Below, piece after piece: positions 7,264 to 9,002 of a DNA stretch of 9,002 nucleotides. Origin of the DNA: an uncultured Prevotella sp. Lineage in GTDB: Bacteria > Bacteroidota > Bacteroidia > Bacteroidales > Bacteroidaceae. The position numbers and the translations under genes are program-made. Location: NCBI GenBank assembly GCA_945788545.1, contig CALZMK010000040.1:1-9002 (forward strand), in the 5' to 3' direction. The notes beneath the pieces are model-generated. The model was given only the letters and a program-made list of their open reading frames with translations. It made no database searches and was not told the origin of the DNA. How positions within the stretch are numbered: the first letter of the stretch is position 1; each line of letters starts with the position of its first letter.

Positions 7264-9002
<1,739 letters not shown>

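Overview
The window reads as a chromosomal stretch from a Bacteroidota bacterium, most likely a Prevotella-like member of the Bacteroidales. This is inferred from protein style (an M13 peptidase with a short signal peptide, and an ABC-F protein with the FSGGW signature), from a promoter of the Bacteroidota TTTG / TAnnTTTG type, and from the absence of clear Shine-Dalgarno sequences at A/T-rich start regions. No rRNA, tRNA, CRISPR array or insertion sequence was seen. All five genes lie on the minus strand, so transcription runs from high to low coordinates. Both outermost genes are cut by the window edges.

Region A (9002 to 5131, read leftward) is housekeeping in character. A 5'-truncated ABC-F translation-type ATPase (7264-9002) is followed after 23 nt by a complete exported M13 zinc endopeptidase of the PepO/neprilysin family (5207-7240). 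A strong intrinsic terminator (hairpin 5143-5181, T-tract on the minus strand) ends this unit. The two genes may be co-transcribed, but nothing seen suggests a shared function.

Region B (5106 to 1, read leftward) is the interesting part. A Bacteroidota-type promoter (5076-5106) drives a tight three-gene operon with gaps of 11 and 19 nt. The genes are (i) a soluble protein with three tandem zinc ribbons and an extra Cys/His-rich C-terminal module (4154-5041); (ii) a 971-residue Ser/Thr kinase-like protein with a Thr-rich N-terminal tail, a long helical region carrying three G-x-L-x-x-W motifs, and five predicted membrane segments (1227-4142); and (iii) an AAA+ protein (1-1207, C-terminus off the window) with an N-terminal zinc ribbon and two CbxX/CfqX-type ATPase domains, the first of which has Asn where the Walker B catalytic Glu should be.

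The simplest reading is a membrane-anchored phospho-signalling module. Zinc-ribbon adaptors and a remodelling ATPase would work with an eukaryotic-like kinase, formally reminiscent of kinase/zinc-ribbon/ATPase stress or secretion modules. Substrate, trigger and output cannot be told from this window. Genes downstream of the ATPase, beyond position 1, are likely part of the same operon and would be the most informative thing to see.
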